Under the pieces are notes generated by a model, which saw only the letters and a program-made list of their open reading frames with translations, had not been told where the DNA came from and made no database searches. From NCBI GenBank assembly GCA_002425185.1, contig DILT01000010.1, positions 248,001-312,000 of the forward strand: a stretch of 64,000 nucleotides of DNA. Direction: 5' to 3'. A program made the position numbers and the translations under genes. The first letter of the stretch is position 1; each line of letters starts with the position of its first letter. Origin of the DNA: Flammeovirgaceae bacterium UBA5585. Its GTDB lineage: Bacteria > Bacteroidota > Bacteroidia > Cytophagales > Cyclobacteriaceae. Below, in pieces: positions 35,446 through 44,917 of this stretch.

Positions 35446-36273
35446 TTATTTAGCATAGTTTATACTCAGCACCGGCACCGGGCTACGGTATACTACACTT
35501 TCAGCAACACCCAGTGTATATGACGGTAACCCGTTTCGTGTACGTGTAACCAGGCTGGCAATTCCATCATTTGAATCCGCCAGGTAATTTGCTATTCCGC
35601 TGTGAACATCGTAATCACAGTGAATGGCACGACTAAATTTCAACTTGTCTGCATTCTTTACGAACCAATCGAAACGTTCATTGATGTAGCGGGTGTCTTT
35701 AAAATTTAGTGGTGTATTTACGTAAAGCAAGTGAACTGATGCGTTTACTGTTTTGGCGAATTCAAGCAATTTAACAGAGGCTTTTTCACTGCCGGGTTCG
35801 AAGTTAGAGGCAAAGGTTATCTTTTTAATATTCTTTAAGGTGTGATTTTTCTGAACGCATAATACAGGAACATCTGCCCCGCGAAGTATTTTTTGTGCAG
35901 TTGACCCAACGAAAGGATGATTGGTTTCTTCATTTCCATGTGATCCCATAATAATCAAATCAGCTCTCCATTTTCTGGCAGTAAATAAAATTACCTGCGA
36001 AGCGGTACCAACCTCAATGGCTGTTGATACGGTGATGTTTTTCAATACTGGATTTTCTTCTTCACGTTTGAGGGAATTTTTCCCTTTCGTTACAGCCGAT
36101 TTTACTTCGGGATAATCCGCAAGCCGGGCGGGTATTTTCTCAAGCCCGGTGGTTGTGTAGAGTACATGTAAAAGAAGAATCTCAGCGCCTGTGGCAGCGG
36201 CAATGGATGCTCCAACCTTTACTGCATTTTTTGCGCAGGGCGAAAAATCGGTAGGAATCAATATTCGTTTCAT
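35446..36273 (-). CDS. Tandem universal stress protein
   Basis: Two UspA domains in one chain (275 aa). The first (about 1-145) keeps the ATP-binding motif G-x2-G-x9-G-S-T as G-S-H-G followed nine residues later by G-S-T. In the second (about 148-275) that motif is degenerate, suggesting it does not bind ATP. Role in the phylum: stress or starvation response, details unknown. Convergent with pyk. A palindrome lies 62-75 bases upstream of its start. Confidence 0.92.
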   Translation of the reverse strand: MKRILIPTDFSPCAKNAVKVGASIAAATGAEILLLHVLYTTTGLEKIPARLADYPEVKSAVTKGKNSLKREEENPVLKNITVSTAIEVGTASQVILFTARKWRADLIIMGSHGNEETNHPFVGSTAQKILRGADVPVLCVQKNHTLKNIKKITFASNFEPGSEKASVKLLEFAKTVNASVHLLYVNTPLNFKDTRYINERFDWFVKNADKLKFSRAIHCDYDVHSGIANYLADSNDGIASLVTRTRNGLPSYTLGVAESVVYRSPVPVLSINYAK

Positions 36274-36334
36274 AACAAGCTTTTTTAGGTCTACTATGCG
36301 TGTATAAAAATCCGAAATGGAATACTCTCCCTAC

Positions 36335-36348
36335 CTGACGCCCGTCAG
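36335..36348. repeat. Palindrome upstream of the universal stress gene
   Basis: CTGACG-CC-CGTCAG, six-base arms around a two-base centre, 62-75 bases before the usp start codon. Could be an operator or chance; also within 50 bases of the NFACT gene 3' end. Confidence 0.3.
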
Positions 36349-36381
36349 TAAGTAAAATGATAATTATCAACAAACCTGTGA

Positions 36382-37932
36382 TTAGGGTTTGGGTTCAACC
36401 AATATAACCTCTTCTTTTTCTACGATCACACTTCCTGGCGGGTCACCCTTTCGTTTGCGAACAAATTTTTTTGGCGTAAATACAACAGGACAAAGTGAAT
36501 CATTTTTTCGTTTGGAGTTGAAGGCTGCCAACTGAGCTGCTCGCTCCACAACATCTTTAGGAAATTTTTTGCCTGACTGGTATTTGACTACCACATGCGA
36601 ACCAGCAACATCTTTTGCATGCAGCCACAAATCTTCTTTATAGGTAAAATGCAACGTTAATTCATCATTTTGTCTGGCATTTTTTCCCACCCAAATTTTA
36701 AAGCCATTATACTCGGTTTCATGGTAGGGTAGTGGCACTTGCTTTTTCACTGCTACTGCTGTCAACCTGGAAGAGTCCATAAATTTTCGTAATTCTTTCA
36801 GACTTTCGATTTGCGCTATTTCCTTCATATACTGATGCAAGGTTGCACATTCAGCTTCCTTTTTGGCAAGGGCTTCTTTTAATTTCTGAATTTCGATGTG
36901 GTGATTCTTGGACTTGCGGTAAAATACTTCAGCGTTTTTCTGGGCATTAAGCTCCTTCTTTAGTTTTATTTCAATGGGCTTGTTTTCATGATAAAAATCC
37001 GGAAGAACAATTTTATCCATTCCCATTTTTACCATATGAAGATTGGCCATTATTAAATCGGCCCAGATTTTATAATGATCATCGGCTTCTATCTCTTTTA
37101 GTTTAGCAGATGTTTTTGTCAAATAGGCTTCACCGTTTTTTAACTGTGTTCTAAGTTTGGTAAGCGCCTGCTGTTTTTCCTGTTCAAAACCGTGATGGAT
37201 AGCGTACTGTGTAAAGAATTCGTGCAGGGCTTCAAGAGGATTAGTAAACCGTTTTTGAACCTCACCAACCGCTACCATTGAAAGCACCAGTTGATCGTCC
37301 AGCAGGGTAATGTAATAGTTTGGTTTTTCGAGTTGTTGATGCAAATCCTGTAGTTGATGCCATTGCTCATCTGTAGATAAGGTATTGAAGTTTTGTTGAT
37401 CAAGGTGCTGCCAAACAACCTTACCAAAGGTAAAATAGTGTTGCTTTAGTCTGTCCTGATTTTTCAAAAATGCTTCCTTACTGAAGTCGATAGACCTATT
37501 CAGTGTGTTCAAATCAATCTCCTGATCGGCAGTAAGATGGTTTCTAAACAGGTTTATCGCTTCAGTGTTGTGAAACAAAATAAGGTTGGCCCGGTTTCCA
37601 TGAAGCTTGAAGAGCAGTTTGTAGTGATCACTGAATATCAACGAAAAGCAACGTTCGTTTTCGTATTGTTGGATACCGGTAACTTTTTGCCCGATCAATT
37701 CGCTGAACAGATCAATACTGTTTTTTCGGGCACGGTTAAAATCCGCTGGAAAGCAGAGGCAGCTGAAATCTGAGCGCAGGCTGGCTTTGATAAAGAAAGA
37801 TTTAGCGCGGGTTTCAAACCGGATGATCAGTTCATCTTTATTCTGACTGAAGCATTCAGACACCACACTGTCCTTGAGTATGTTGCCAAGTTCAGCGGAA
37901 AGTTGCCGTAAAAAATAGAAGTTATTGTGCAT
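36382..37932 (-). CDS. NFACT family protein (RqcH/Rqc2-like)
   Basis: Homologue of RqcH/Rqc2/FbpA proteins, which bind stalled 50S-peptidyl-tRNA complexes and, in Bacillus, add alanine tails to stuck peptides. Layout: NFACT-N domain about 1-200, helix-hairpin-helix and long charged coiled coil about 250-395, and the C-terminal NFACT-R (DUF814) domain about 405-510. The NFACT-R domain has the conserved W-L-H-A-K-D-V-A-G-S-H-V-V segment. At 516 aa it is slightly shorter than Bacillus RqcH (about 570). Whether it makes tails in this lineage is not shown. Confidence 0.88.
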   Translation of the reverse strand: MHNNFYFLRQLSAELGNILKDSVVSECFSQNKDELIIRFETRAKSFFIKASLRSDFSCLCFPADFNRARKNSIDLFSELIGQKVTGIQQYENERCFSLIFSDHYKLLFKLHGNRANLILFHNTEAINLFRNHLTADQEIDLNTLNRSIDFSKEAFLKNQDRLKQHYFTFGKVVWQHLDQQNFNTLSTDEQWHQLQDLHQQLEKPNYYITLLDDQLVLSMVAVGEVQKRFTNPLEALHEFFTQYAIHHGFEQEKQQALTKLRTQLKNGEAYLTKTSAKLKEIEADDHYKIWADLIMANLHMVKMGMDKIVLPDFYHENKPIEIKLKKELNAQKNAEVFYRKSKNHHIEIQKLKEALAKKEAECATLHQYMKEIAQIESLKELRKFMDSSRLTAVAVKKQVPLPYHETEYNGFKIWVGKNARQNDELTLHFTYKEDLWLHAKDVAGSHVVVKYQSGKKFPKDVVERAAQLAAFNSKRKNDSLCPVVFTPKKFVRKRKGDPPGSVIVEKEEVILVEPKP

Positions 37933-37977
37933 CGCAAACCCAGACGCTTCGAATGATTAGAAGCGATAGTAATGTTC

Positions 37978-38739
37978 TTACAAACTTAACCGTAAGCCAT
38001 CAAAAGCCAAGTGAACATTGTCGGGCAATTCTTTTTCAATACTGGCGTGTAAACCCAGTTTATGACTGATATGTGTAAAGTACGTAGTTTTAGGTTTGAT
38101 TTTCTCCACCATGGCCAATGCTTCATCCAGGTTAAAATGCGAGATATGATACTCGCGTTGCAGGGCATTCAATACCAGTATATCGGTTCCCTCCAGACGG
38201 TTGAATGTTTCATCCGGGATAGTTTTAGCATCGGTGATGTAACTGAAGTTTGCTATCCTGAATCCAAAAACCGGAAGTCTTAGGTGTAAAACCGGTAGTG
38301 GTGTTATACTAATGTTCTGAAATTGAAAAGGTTCATCTGTAATGGCATGCAACGTTACCTGGGGTAAGCCAGGGTAATTCTTCGGGCCGAAGATGTAAGC
38401 GAAGTCACTTTTTATCTGGCCCAGGGTTTCTTCCGTTCCGTATAGCGGCATGCTTTGCTGCTGCAGGAAATTAAAGGCCCGTACATCATCCAGTCCGGCT
38501 GTGTGATCGCGGTGAGCATGTGTATATAATACTCCATCCAGTCGGGTTATCCCTTCACGAAGCATTTGTTGCCGGAAATCCGGACCGGTATCAATCACCA
38601 GGCTGGTGCCATCTACATCCAGATGAATAGAAGTGCGCAACCGCTTATCCCGGAAATCCAGTGAATTACAAACCGCGCAGGCGCAGCCAATTACAGGTAC
38701 GCCTTGCGAAGTTCCGGTTCCCAGGAATGTGATCTTCAA
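37978..38739 (-). CDS. MBL-fold metal-dependent hydrolase
   Basis: Metallo-beta-lactamase-fold hydrolase of the PhnP-like/phosphodiesterase group. The metal site T-H-A-H-R-D-H-T-A-G is at about residues 74-83, with D-T-G-P-D-F-R before it and further ligands T-D-A-K near 167 and T-H-I-S-H near 222. Near the N-terminus C-A-C-A-V-C could hold a structural zinc as in PhnP. No phn genes are nearby, so the substrate is unknown. The start is TTG at 38739, overlapping the upstream stop (TTGA). Confidence 0.87.
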   Translation of the reverse strand: MKITFLGTGTSQGVPVIGCACAVCNSLDFRDKRLRTSIHLDVDGTSLVIDTGPDFRQQMLREGITRLDGVLYTHAHRDHTAGLDDVRAFNFLQQQSMPLYGTEETLGQIKSDFAYIFGPKNYPGLPQVTLHAITDEPFQFQNISITPLPVLHLRLPVFGFRIANFSYITDAKTIPDETFNRLEGTDILVLNALQREYHISHFNLDEALAMVEKIKPKTTYFTHISHKLGLHASIEKELPDNVHLAFDGLRLSL

Positions 38740-39008
38740 GCCTTAACTTCGGTTTGGGTGATTTCTTCGTATAGTTTCTGGCTCTTCTCGGTAAACCGGG
38801 TGGTGTCCAGTTCTACGGTCTTCAGTATGTCCAGCAGGGCGTTAATTTTTCCTTCGGTGGTGTAGAACTTATTGACGATGATGATTTTCTGCTCACGCAA
38901 CAGGCAGTACCCCGATTTGAAATTGCCCTTTTCATAGCGCAGCGTATAGTCCGACTCGGCAATCAAGTCCTCCAGTTTAGTTAAGAAAGGAACAGTATAC
39001 TTAATCAT
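38736..39008 (-). CDS. Conserved small protein of unknown function
   Basis: 90-aa soluble protein with alternating helix and strand character: an N-terminal helix with L-I-A-E-S-D-Y, a strand pair with K-G-x-F-K-S-G-Y-C-L-L-R-E-Q-K-I-I-I-V-N-K, and a C-terminal helix. No family name recognised with certainty. Co-translated with the MBL hydrolase (4-base overlap), so a linked function is likely. Confidence 0.75.
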   Translation of the reverse strand: MIKYTVPFLTKLEDLIAESDYTLRYEKGNFKSGYCLLREQKIIIVNKFYTTEGKINALLDILKTVELDTTRFTEKSQKLYEEITQTEVKA

Positions 39009-39105
39009 AGTGGTTGTTTTCGATGGGGCGAAGATAAATCATATTGGTAACTTAATTCAATATTCAAAATTCATTATTCATAGTTCCTCCTTTGTAATTT
39101 TGGTC

Positions 39106-40008
39106 GTGGATTTAAAGCACAAAACACTTATTGTAATTGTTGGCCCCACTGCGGTTGGGAAAACCGAGGTGTCTATAAAGCTGGCTGAGCATTTCAATAC
39201 GGAAATTATATCGGCTGATTCGCGGCAATTTTTCAAAGAACTTACTATTGGTACGGCAAAACCAACTACAGAAGAATTGAGGCGGGTAAAGCACCATTTT
39301 ATAAACTCGCACAAGATTACTGAGGAATATGATGCCGCACAGTATGCAGCCGAAGCGTTGGGCTTGATCTATAAACTTTTTGAAAAACACGATTACCTGG
39401 TGGTTTGTGGCGGCTCAGGGCTTTACATTAAAGCTCTCTTGGAAGGGTTTGATGATATTCCGGAAGTGCCGGATACTATCCGCGATGAAATTAGTGCGCA
39501 GTATCAGGCAAAAGGACTGGAGTGGTTACAAGCGAAGCTTCAGGAACTTGACCCTGCCCATTGGCAAAAAGTGGATCAGCACAATCCCGCCCGCCTGATG
39601 CGGGCGCTGGAGGTGGTGACGGCTACCGGTAAATCCATTTCAACTTTTCAGACTAAGCAAAAACGTCAACTTCCTTTTCGGGTTGTAAAGATCGGGTTGG
39701 AGCTTGACCGGGAACTTCTGTACAAACGCATTGATGCCCGCATGGATGAAATGATTGCCATTGGATTATTTGAAGAAGCCAAAGTCTTGTATCCATATCG
39801 ACATCACCAGGCGTTACAAACCGTGGGGTATAAGGAGGTATTCGATTTCCTGGATGGAAAGTACGATCAGGAAGAAGCAGTTCGTTTATTGAAGCGCAAC
39901 ACCCGCAGGTATGCCAAGCGGCAATTCACATGGTTTAAACGCGATGAGGAGATCACCTGGGTTAAACCTAATCAATGGGAATTGATCATTGAGCGGGTTG
40001 ACAAGTAA
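39106..40008 (+). CDS. miaA: tRNA dimethylallyltransferase MiaA
   Basis: Adds a dimethylallyl group to A37 of tRNAs reading UNN codons. The P-loop G-P-T-A-V-G-K-T lies right at the N-terminus, followed by the I-S-A-D-S-R-Q-F-F and T-A-K-P-T substrate motifs and the R-R-Y-A-K-R-Q-x-T-W-F motif near the end. The open frame extends upstream to 39010 but that part is not conserved; GTG at 39106 (or TTG at 39100) is the plausible start, giving about 300 aa, normal for the family. Confidence 0.94.
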   Translation: MDLKHKTLIVIVGPTAVGKTEVSIKLAEHFNTEIISADSRQFFKELTIGTAKPTTEELRRVKHHFINSHKITEEYDAAQYAAEALGLIYKLFEKHDYLVVCGGSGLYIKALLEGFDDIPEVPDTIRDEISAQYQAKGLEWLQAKLQELDPAHWQKVDQHNPARLMRALEVVTATGKSISTFQTKQKRQLPFRVVKIGLELDRELLYKRIDARMDEMIAIGLFEEAKVLYPYRHHQALQTVGYKEVFDFLDGKYDQEEAVRLLKRNTRRYAKRQFTWFKRDEEITWVKPNQWELIIERVDK

Positions 40009-40031
40009 TCCGTATTGGTTAATATTGAAGC

Positions 40032-41339
40032 ATGCCGGAGAAACGCGTTTTAATTATTACTTATTACTGGCCTCCCAGCGGAGGCAGTGGCGTGCAGCGC
40101 TGGCTTAAGTTTGTCAAGTACCTGCCTTCGTTTGGTTGGCAGCCCTATGTATTTACACCCGAAAACCCATCGTTTGATATTAAGGATGAATCACTTCTCA
40201 ATGATGTTCCTGCCGAAGCGGAAGTGATCAAGCTACCCATCTGGGAGCCTTACAGAATTTTTAATTGGCTGAATTCACACGTTTCGGGAGGAGCAAAGCA
40301 AAATGTATCTGTTGATTCTATAGCACCAAACAAAAGAACTTTTTTTCAGCGCATAAGCGGATGGATTCGCGCAAACCTGTTCATTCCCGACCCACGGATT
40401 TTCTGGATCCGTCCATCCGTAAATTTTTTACACGACTTTCTCATCGAGCGAAAGATTACCACCATTATCACTACCGGTCCGCCACATAGCATGCATTTGA
40501 TTGGCTTGCGGTTAAAAAGGAAAAATCCAGCCTTGCACTGGATTGCCGATTTTCGCGACCCGTGGACAGAATGGGGGCTTTGGGAAAAACTGGGCGTGGG
40601 ATCATGGGCCATGCAAAGGCATAAAAAACTGGAACAAAAGGTTTTAAACGCTGCGGATGTGGTGGTGTCGGTAACACCACATTATATCAAGCGTTTTGAA
40701 GCACTTTCCGGCAGACTGGCTGTGTTGCTCACCAATGGTTTTGATGAAGATGATTTTATAAACATTAATTACAGTAAACCAAAAAAGTTTACGATCCGTC
40801 ATATCGGTATTGTTAACGAACAGCGCGATCCGGTTCCCTTTATGGAGGCCTTTCAACAACTTTTGACTGAACATGCAGAATTTAAGGAACACGCCATAAT
40901 CGAATTTGTGGGGGAAGTGTATCAACCCTTTAAGGATTATGTGCACAATCGCACCTCACTCCATAATCATGTTCGCTTTACCGGAAATGTTTCTCATCAA
41001 AAAGTAATGGAGTGTTATGGAAATACTTCATTGCTGTTATTAATCCTTACGGGGTACCGCGATCCCCACGGATTTTTTCCGGGTAAGTTGTTTGAATACA
41101 TCGCCACAGGTGTACCGGTGCTGGGCATTGGGCCTGTTGCAGGTGATGCGGCTACAGTTTTACAACAAGCCGGCACGGGTGTTATGGCAGAAAGTAATGA
41201 TGTGGCGGGAATAAAAACATCATTGCTGAAATATTTTATGGAATGGAAATCCAATCCCAACCTGATTGTTACAAAAGGAAATGTAGCGGCTTATTCGCGG
41301 AAGGTGATTACGGAGAGGTTAGTTTCATATTTAAAGTGA
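40032..41339 (+). CDS. Glycosyltransferase, GT4-type
   Basis: GT-B fold glycosyltransferase. N-terminal G-G-S-G-V-Q-R-W-L-K near residue 18 is the acceptor-side glycine loop. The C-terminal nucleotide-sugar part has H-I-G-I near residue 255, V-R-F-T-G-N-V-S and F-P-G-K-L-F-E-Y-I-A-T-G-V-P-V-L-G near 355, with the E of F-E-Y as the retaining-GT glutamate. No signal peptide, so cytoplasmic. Sugar and acceptor unknown. 23 bases after miaA, so possibly co-transcribed. Confidence 0.88.
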   Translation: MPEKRVLIITYYWPPSGGSGVQRWLKFVKYLPSFGWQPYVFTPENPSFDIKDESLLNDVPAEAEVIKLPIWEPYRIFNWLNSHVSGGAKQNVSVDSIAPNKRTFFQRISGWIRANLFIPDPRIFWIRPSVNFLHDFLIERKITTIITTGPPHSMHLIGLRLKRKNPALHWIADFRDPWTEWGLWEKLGVGSWAMQRHKKLEQKVLNAADVVVSVTPHYIKRFEALSGRLAVLLTNGFDEDDFININYSKPKKFTIRHIGIVNEQRDPVPFMEAFQQLLTEHAEFKEHAIIEFVGEVYQPFKDYVHNRTSLHNHVRFTGNVSHQKVMECYGNTSLLLLILTGYRDPHGFFPGKLFEYIATGVPVLGIGPVAGDAATVLQQAGTGVMAESNDVAGIKTSLLKYFMEWKSNPNLIVTKGNVAAYSRKVITERLVSYLK

Positions 41340-41409
41340 AATTATTCATTGCTGAAGAGCAGTGAATCTTCACCCTCTTTAAAACTCAACTTTTTTTCAG
41401 GATGGGTAA

Positions 41410-41432
41410 TGGCACAAAGTGCATTTGTGCCA
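41410..41432. repeat. Hairpin between convergent genes
   Basis: TGGCACAAA/TTTGTGCCA inverted repeat (nine-base arms, five-base loop) in the 143-base gap between the GT4 gene and the oxidoreductase gene. There is no T-run on either side, so a role as a bidirectional terminator is uncertain. Confidence 0.4.
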
Positions 41433-41482
41433 AAAGGAATAGGCACGAAAACACCAAAGCGCTAAGTGTCAGCATTAACGAA

Positions 41483-42571
41483 TCAAATTGTAACCTTTTT
41501 CTTCTCCGCTACGGATTTGTAGATAGCTTCTACTACACGGATGTCTTTCAACCCTTCTTCCCCGGGCACCAACATGGCAGCGCCTTGCTTAATCGCGAGG
41601 GCGTCATCATCCATTTGTTTGGCTTGCTGGTTCGGTATCGTGGCGTTTAGTTTTTTGCCATCGCTGGTTACACCGTTAATACCGCTATACGACTGAAAAG
41701 GCGAGAGTTTGTACCAACCCTTTTCGGATGTTACCAACAGGTTGTTTATGTTTTTTCCGAGACTGGTTTCGCCATGCGCAGTTACACCTCCTGGAAATTC
41801 CAGGTCGAACACCATGGTTTCGTCAACTTCGGTGTAAATGTGAGGCCGCTCGGTTGACTGTCGGGCGGTAACGGCAATAGGCTCCAACCCGGTGCTGTAC
41901 CGGATCGCATTGATCGGGTATACACCCATATCGTAGGTAGCCCCACCCCCCATTTTTTTTATTTGCTTCCAGTGGTTGGTCCTTCCGTCAAAGTAGCCTG
42001 CGGCTGCATCGGCTTTAAGTACTTTGCCATAGGTTAAATCTTTACGGTATTTAATTATTTGTTGTGTGTTAGGCTCGTGGTGCATGCGGTAGCCGATGCT
42101 TAATTTCACTTTGTTTTGCTTGCAGGCATCGATCATCTGCTGGCATTCAACCACAGTTATGGCCATGGGTTTTTCACACCAAACGTGTTTACCGATGCGG
42201 GCTGCCCGAATAGTATACTCGGCATGCATGGAAGGCGGCAGCACCACATAAATAATATCGATATCCGGATTGTTGGCAAGGCTTTCAAAATTTTGGTAGT
42301 TGTAAATGTTCTTGTCGGCAAGGTTGTACTTCTTTTTCCATTGCTCGGCCTTTTCAGGTGTACCGGTAACAATGCCTTTTAGTTCGCAGTGTTGGGTGAG
42401 TTGTAACGCGGGGGCCAGTAAATCGGTGCTGTAATAACCCAGGCCCACCAGCGCAACACCTAACTTACTTTTTGTTTGCGGGATAATAATGTTGGCAAAA
42501 GCATACTGACTGGCATACACGCCTGCACTTGTGGCAAGTACCTGTTTGATAAATTTTCTGCGGTTATTCAT
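41483..42571 (-). CDS. Gfo/Idh/MocA oxidoreductase with Tat-type signal
   Basis: NAD(P)-dependent sugar oxidoreductase. I place the start at the ATG at 42571 (362 aa) because it puts N-N-R-R-K-F-I-K-Q at the N-terminus, a twin-arginine-like signal followed by a hydrophobic stretch. This suggests folded export with cofactor, as in glucose-fructose oxidoreductase. Rossmann motif G-L-G-Y-Y near residue 43, the E-K-P motif in W-C-E-K-P-M-A near 130, and G-Y-R-M-H-H near 155 are intact. Substrate unknown. Confidence 0.88.
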   Translation of the reverse strand: MNNRRKFIKQVLATSAGVYASQYAFANIIIPQTKSKLGVALVGLGYYSTDLLAPALQLTQHCELKGIVTGTPEKAEQWKKKYNLADKNIYNYQNFESLANNPDIDIIYVVLPPSMHAEYTIRAARIGKHVWCEKPMAITVVECQQMIDACKQNKVKLSIGYRMHHEPNTQQIIKYRKDLTYGKVLKADAAAGYFDGRTNHWKQIKKMGGGATYDMGVYPINAIRYSTGLEPIAVTARQSTERPHIYTEVDETMVFDLEFPGGVTAHGETSLGKNINNLLVTSEKGWYKLSPFQSYSGINGVTSDGKKLNATIPNQQAKQMDDDALAIKQGAAMLVPGEEGLKDIRVVEAIYKSVAEKKKVTI

Positions 42572-42628
42572 ACGGGAAGGAAATTTGTGAAATGGATAAT
42601 TAAAGATACCCAATTTCCTTACTCAATT

Positions 42629-44116
42629 CTATTTCCAGCCGATCTGATTGAGGGCTTTTGCAGCAAGTTTATTTACCTCCGGAGAACTCTTTGAGATAAG
42701 GGTTAACGATCCAAAAAATGATGTGATCAATGCAGAACGGTAAAAAATATCGAAAAATACGTTTTCCAGTTGGGGTAACACCAGGTTCAAGGCAAAGGCA
42801 AGAACGCTGATACCGAGCACTTTTAACGTTGATACGGTGAACGGCTGAAGTTTGAACTTCCACCAGATGAAAATAAATTTTACACCGTTAAAAAGAAATA
42901 GCGCAATGGCCGAACCGATGGCCGCACCCGTCATTCCGTAAATTGGAATAAGAACAAGATTTAACACGATTACGGTTACAGCCAGCACCAGCACTACCAC
43001 AATGTTAAAAGGGTAATATTTTGAGAGCACGATAATCTCACTGCTCGGCCCGAAAAACATATCGATCAGTTTACCGAGCCCAACCAACAGAACAACATAA
43101 GCACCCGCTTCAAAGATTTCACCTTTTGGCACCAGCGTAAAAATATTCTGAATGTTAGCCCACACACCAATCAACAGTAAGGCTCCTATGATCAGTTGGT
43201 TGACCGATACTTTTTTATACAGGTTATCGATTTCTTTCAAATCATTTTTCTCAAAGGCTTCAGCGATAAGCGGCATGGTAGTTTGTAAAATAGCGCGCTT
43301 GGGTATTTCAATAACCGTAGCCATATAAAATGCAGTGGTATAAATAGCGTTGGCACCAAACCCCAACAAACCGGCTACCATCAAACTGTCAACCTTACCG
43401 ATGATGACCATGCTGCTGGTTCCGACAAAACTCAATGCGCTGAATTGCAAAATCTCGCGTAACCGTTTTGATTGGAGAAAAGAAAAATCGAAGTGAATTT
43501 TGAGCTGGCCGGCAACGCTTAGGTTGATAACCAGAATGAAGAGCACCACACCATATATGGCTACATTGGCAATTAAGAAATTATGGAAACTGATAACCTT
43601 TGTAAAGTACAAACTCACCAGGATAGCTTGTAACAGCCGCACCACCACTTCGCGCAGCAAATTTGGAAACGCAACTTTTAATAACGATCGCGAATACGTT
43701 TCCAGTAGTGTAGTAACCAACATAAGAAAGGTTAACCACAGCACCAGGTGCAGGTAAGGAGCCAGTAATGCTGCTTGATCATTGAAAAAGGAAAGGATAT
43801 GCGATTTGGCGAGCGTGAAAATGATTGAGAAAATTCCGAAACCAATAAGGGATAAAAAAAGGATCATCGTAATGAACGATGATGCGCCTGCTTCACTTTT
43901 ATTAAAATGCGGGTAGAAGCGCGTTATGCTTTGTGCCAATCCCATTTGTGCAAACGGAACAAATAAGATGGCTGCATCTTGAATCGTGCGCAACAGACCT
44001 ATTTGCTCAACATCCAGAAACTTTGGGTAGAGATACAACAGGTTTATGTAACCGATCACCACTCCGGCATAGGAGATAATGGAAGTGTAGATACTTTGCC
44101 GGATAACAATGCCCAT
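42629..44116 (-). CDS. Oligosaccharide flippase (Wzx/MVF-type)
   Basis: Polytopic inner-membrane protein (495 aa, 12-14 predicted helices), of the polysaccharide transporter type. It shows the characteristic early segments Y-L-Y-P-K-F-L, G-L-L-R-T-I-Q-D and the Q-S-I-T-R-F-Y-P motif near residue 65. It would flip lipid-linked sugar units to the periplasm. Its neighbours are glycosyltransferases and methyltransferases, consistent with surface glycan export, although no polymerase (Wzy) gene is seen. Confidence 0.87.
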   Translation of the reverse strand: MGIVIRQSIYTSIISYAGVVIGYINLLYLYPKFLDVEQIGLLRTIQDAAILFVPFAQMGLAQSITRFYPHFNKSEAGASSFITMILFLSLIGFGIFSIIFTLAKSHILSFFNDQAALLAPYLHLVLWLTFLMLVTTLLETYSRSLLKVAFPNLLREVVVRLLQAILVSLYFTKVISFHNFLIANVAIYGVVLFILVINLSVAGQLKIHFDFSFLQSKRLREILQFSALSFVGTSSMVIIGKVDSLMVAGLLGFGANAIYTTAFYMATVIEIPKRAILQTTMPLIAEAFEKNDLKEIDNLYKKVSVNQLIIGALLLIGVWANIQNIFTLVPKGEIFEAGAYVVLLVGLGKLIDMFFGPSSEIIVLSKYYPFNIVVVLVLAVTVIVLNLVLIPIYGMTGAAIGSAIALFLFNGVKFIFIWWKFKLQPFTVSTLKVLGISVLAFALNLVLPQLENVFFDIFYRSALITSFFGSLTLISKSSPEVNKLAAKALNQIGWK

Positions 44117-44128
44117 GCAGCAGCGAAG

Positions 44129-44842
44129 TTACGGTTTAAACCAAAACACCGTATCGGTAATACCTGAAGTGGTAAATACTTTTTTCCAATCCTTGAGGAG
44201 TTCATGAACGGTACGGTACCGCCATCGTTCGGCATTGTCGAGTATGAGCATGCCGCCTGGTTTCAGTTTGGGTATGGCATGTTGCGCACACTCCACCCGC
44301 GCGCGACCGTCAACAACTATAAAATCAAAAGAAGCATCGGGGTATTGATCGATATAGGAGTAGTATGCAGTATAACACGTGGCTGGCGTAGCCGGCATCA
44401 AATAATTCTCATAATTGTTTTTTGGGTAGCCGATTTTTTTTGATGGGTCGTTTGCCGGAAGGATGTGGACGTACTGTACGTTGTTAAACTTCTTGCTTTT
44501 TAATTCTGTCTGAATGTGTGCGAACCATTGTTGATCATGCTCCAGGCTCACCAGTTCTTTTACACGGGGTGCAATAAATAAGGTGCTCCTTCCGCTTCCG
44601 AACTCAAAACCTCTCATGTCGTTGCTAAGCACGGCATTAAGTATATCAATAGCAGCCGGAGCCATCCAGGGAATGGCTGTGCCTTTCCATTTTTTAAGCA
44701 ACCGTTTATTGTAAAGTTTTAAGAAGGGACGGAGCAGGCGGAAGTGCAGATACTTGAGGAGTTCGGTTTTGGGATAAAAATAATTATGCTTGATGTAGTG
44801 TGGTGAAACAGCCAGTAAACTTGCACGATCTGCGGTTGTCAT
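44129..44842 (-). CDS. Class I SAM-dependent methyltransferase-like protein
   Basis: Rossmann-type methyltransferase-like protein. Motif I is F-E-F-G-S-G-R-S-T near the centre, then V-S-L-E-H-D as the ribose-binding acidic strand, and F-D-F-I-V-V-D-G-R-A-R, a pattern seen in glycan-cluster methyltransferases. The start at ATG 44842 is preferred to a GTG at 44872. Twelve bases separate its stop from the flippase start, supporting co-transcription. Substrate unknown; a sugar O-methylation role is an inference from context. Confidence 0.75.
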   Translation of the reverse strand: MTTADRASLLAVSPHYIKHNYFYPKTELLKYLHFRLLRPFLKLYNKRLLKKWKGTAIPWMAPAAIDILNAVLSNDMRGFEFGSGRSTLFIAPRVKELVSLEHDQQWFAHIQTELKSKKFNNVQYVHILPANDPSKKIGYPKNNYENYLMPATPATCYTAYYSYIDQYPDASFDFIVVDGRARVECAQHAIPKLKPGGMLILDNAERWRYRTVHELLKDWKKVFTTSGITDTVFWFKP

Positions 44843-44917
44843 CCGATGGTTTTTATTTGGCAATAATCTCACCTATTTTGCGGCATTCCAAAAAATAATC
44901 GGTGCATTGATTTTCTT

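Noticed and set aside
39010..39105. Longer N-terminus for MiaA
   Set aside because: The extra 32 residues are not like the family, which begins just before the P-loop.
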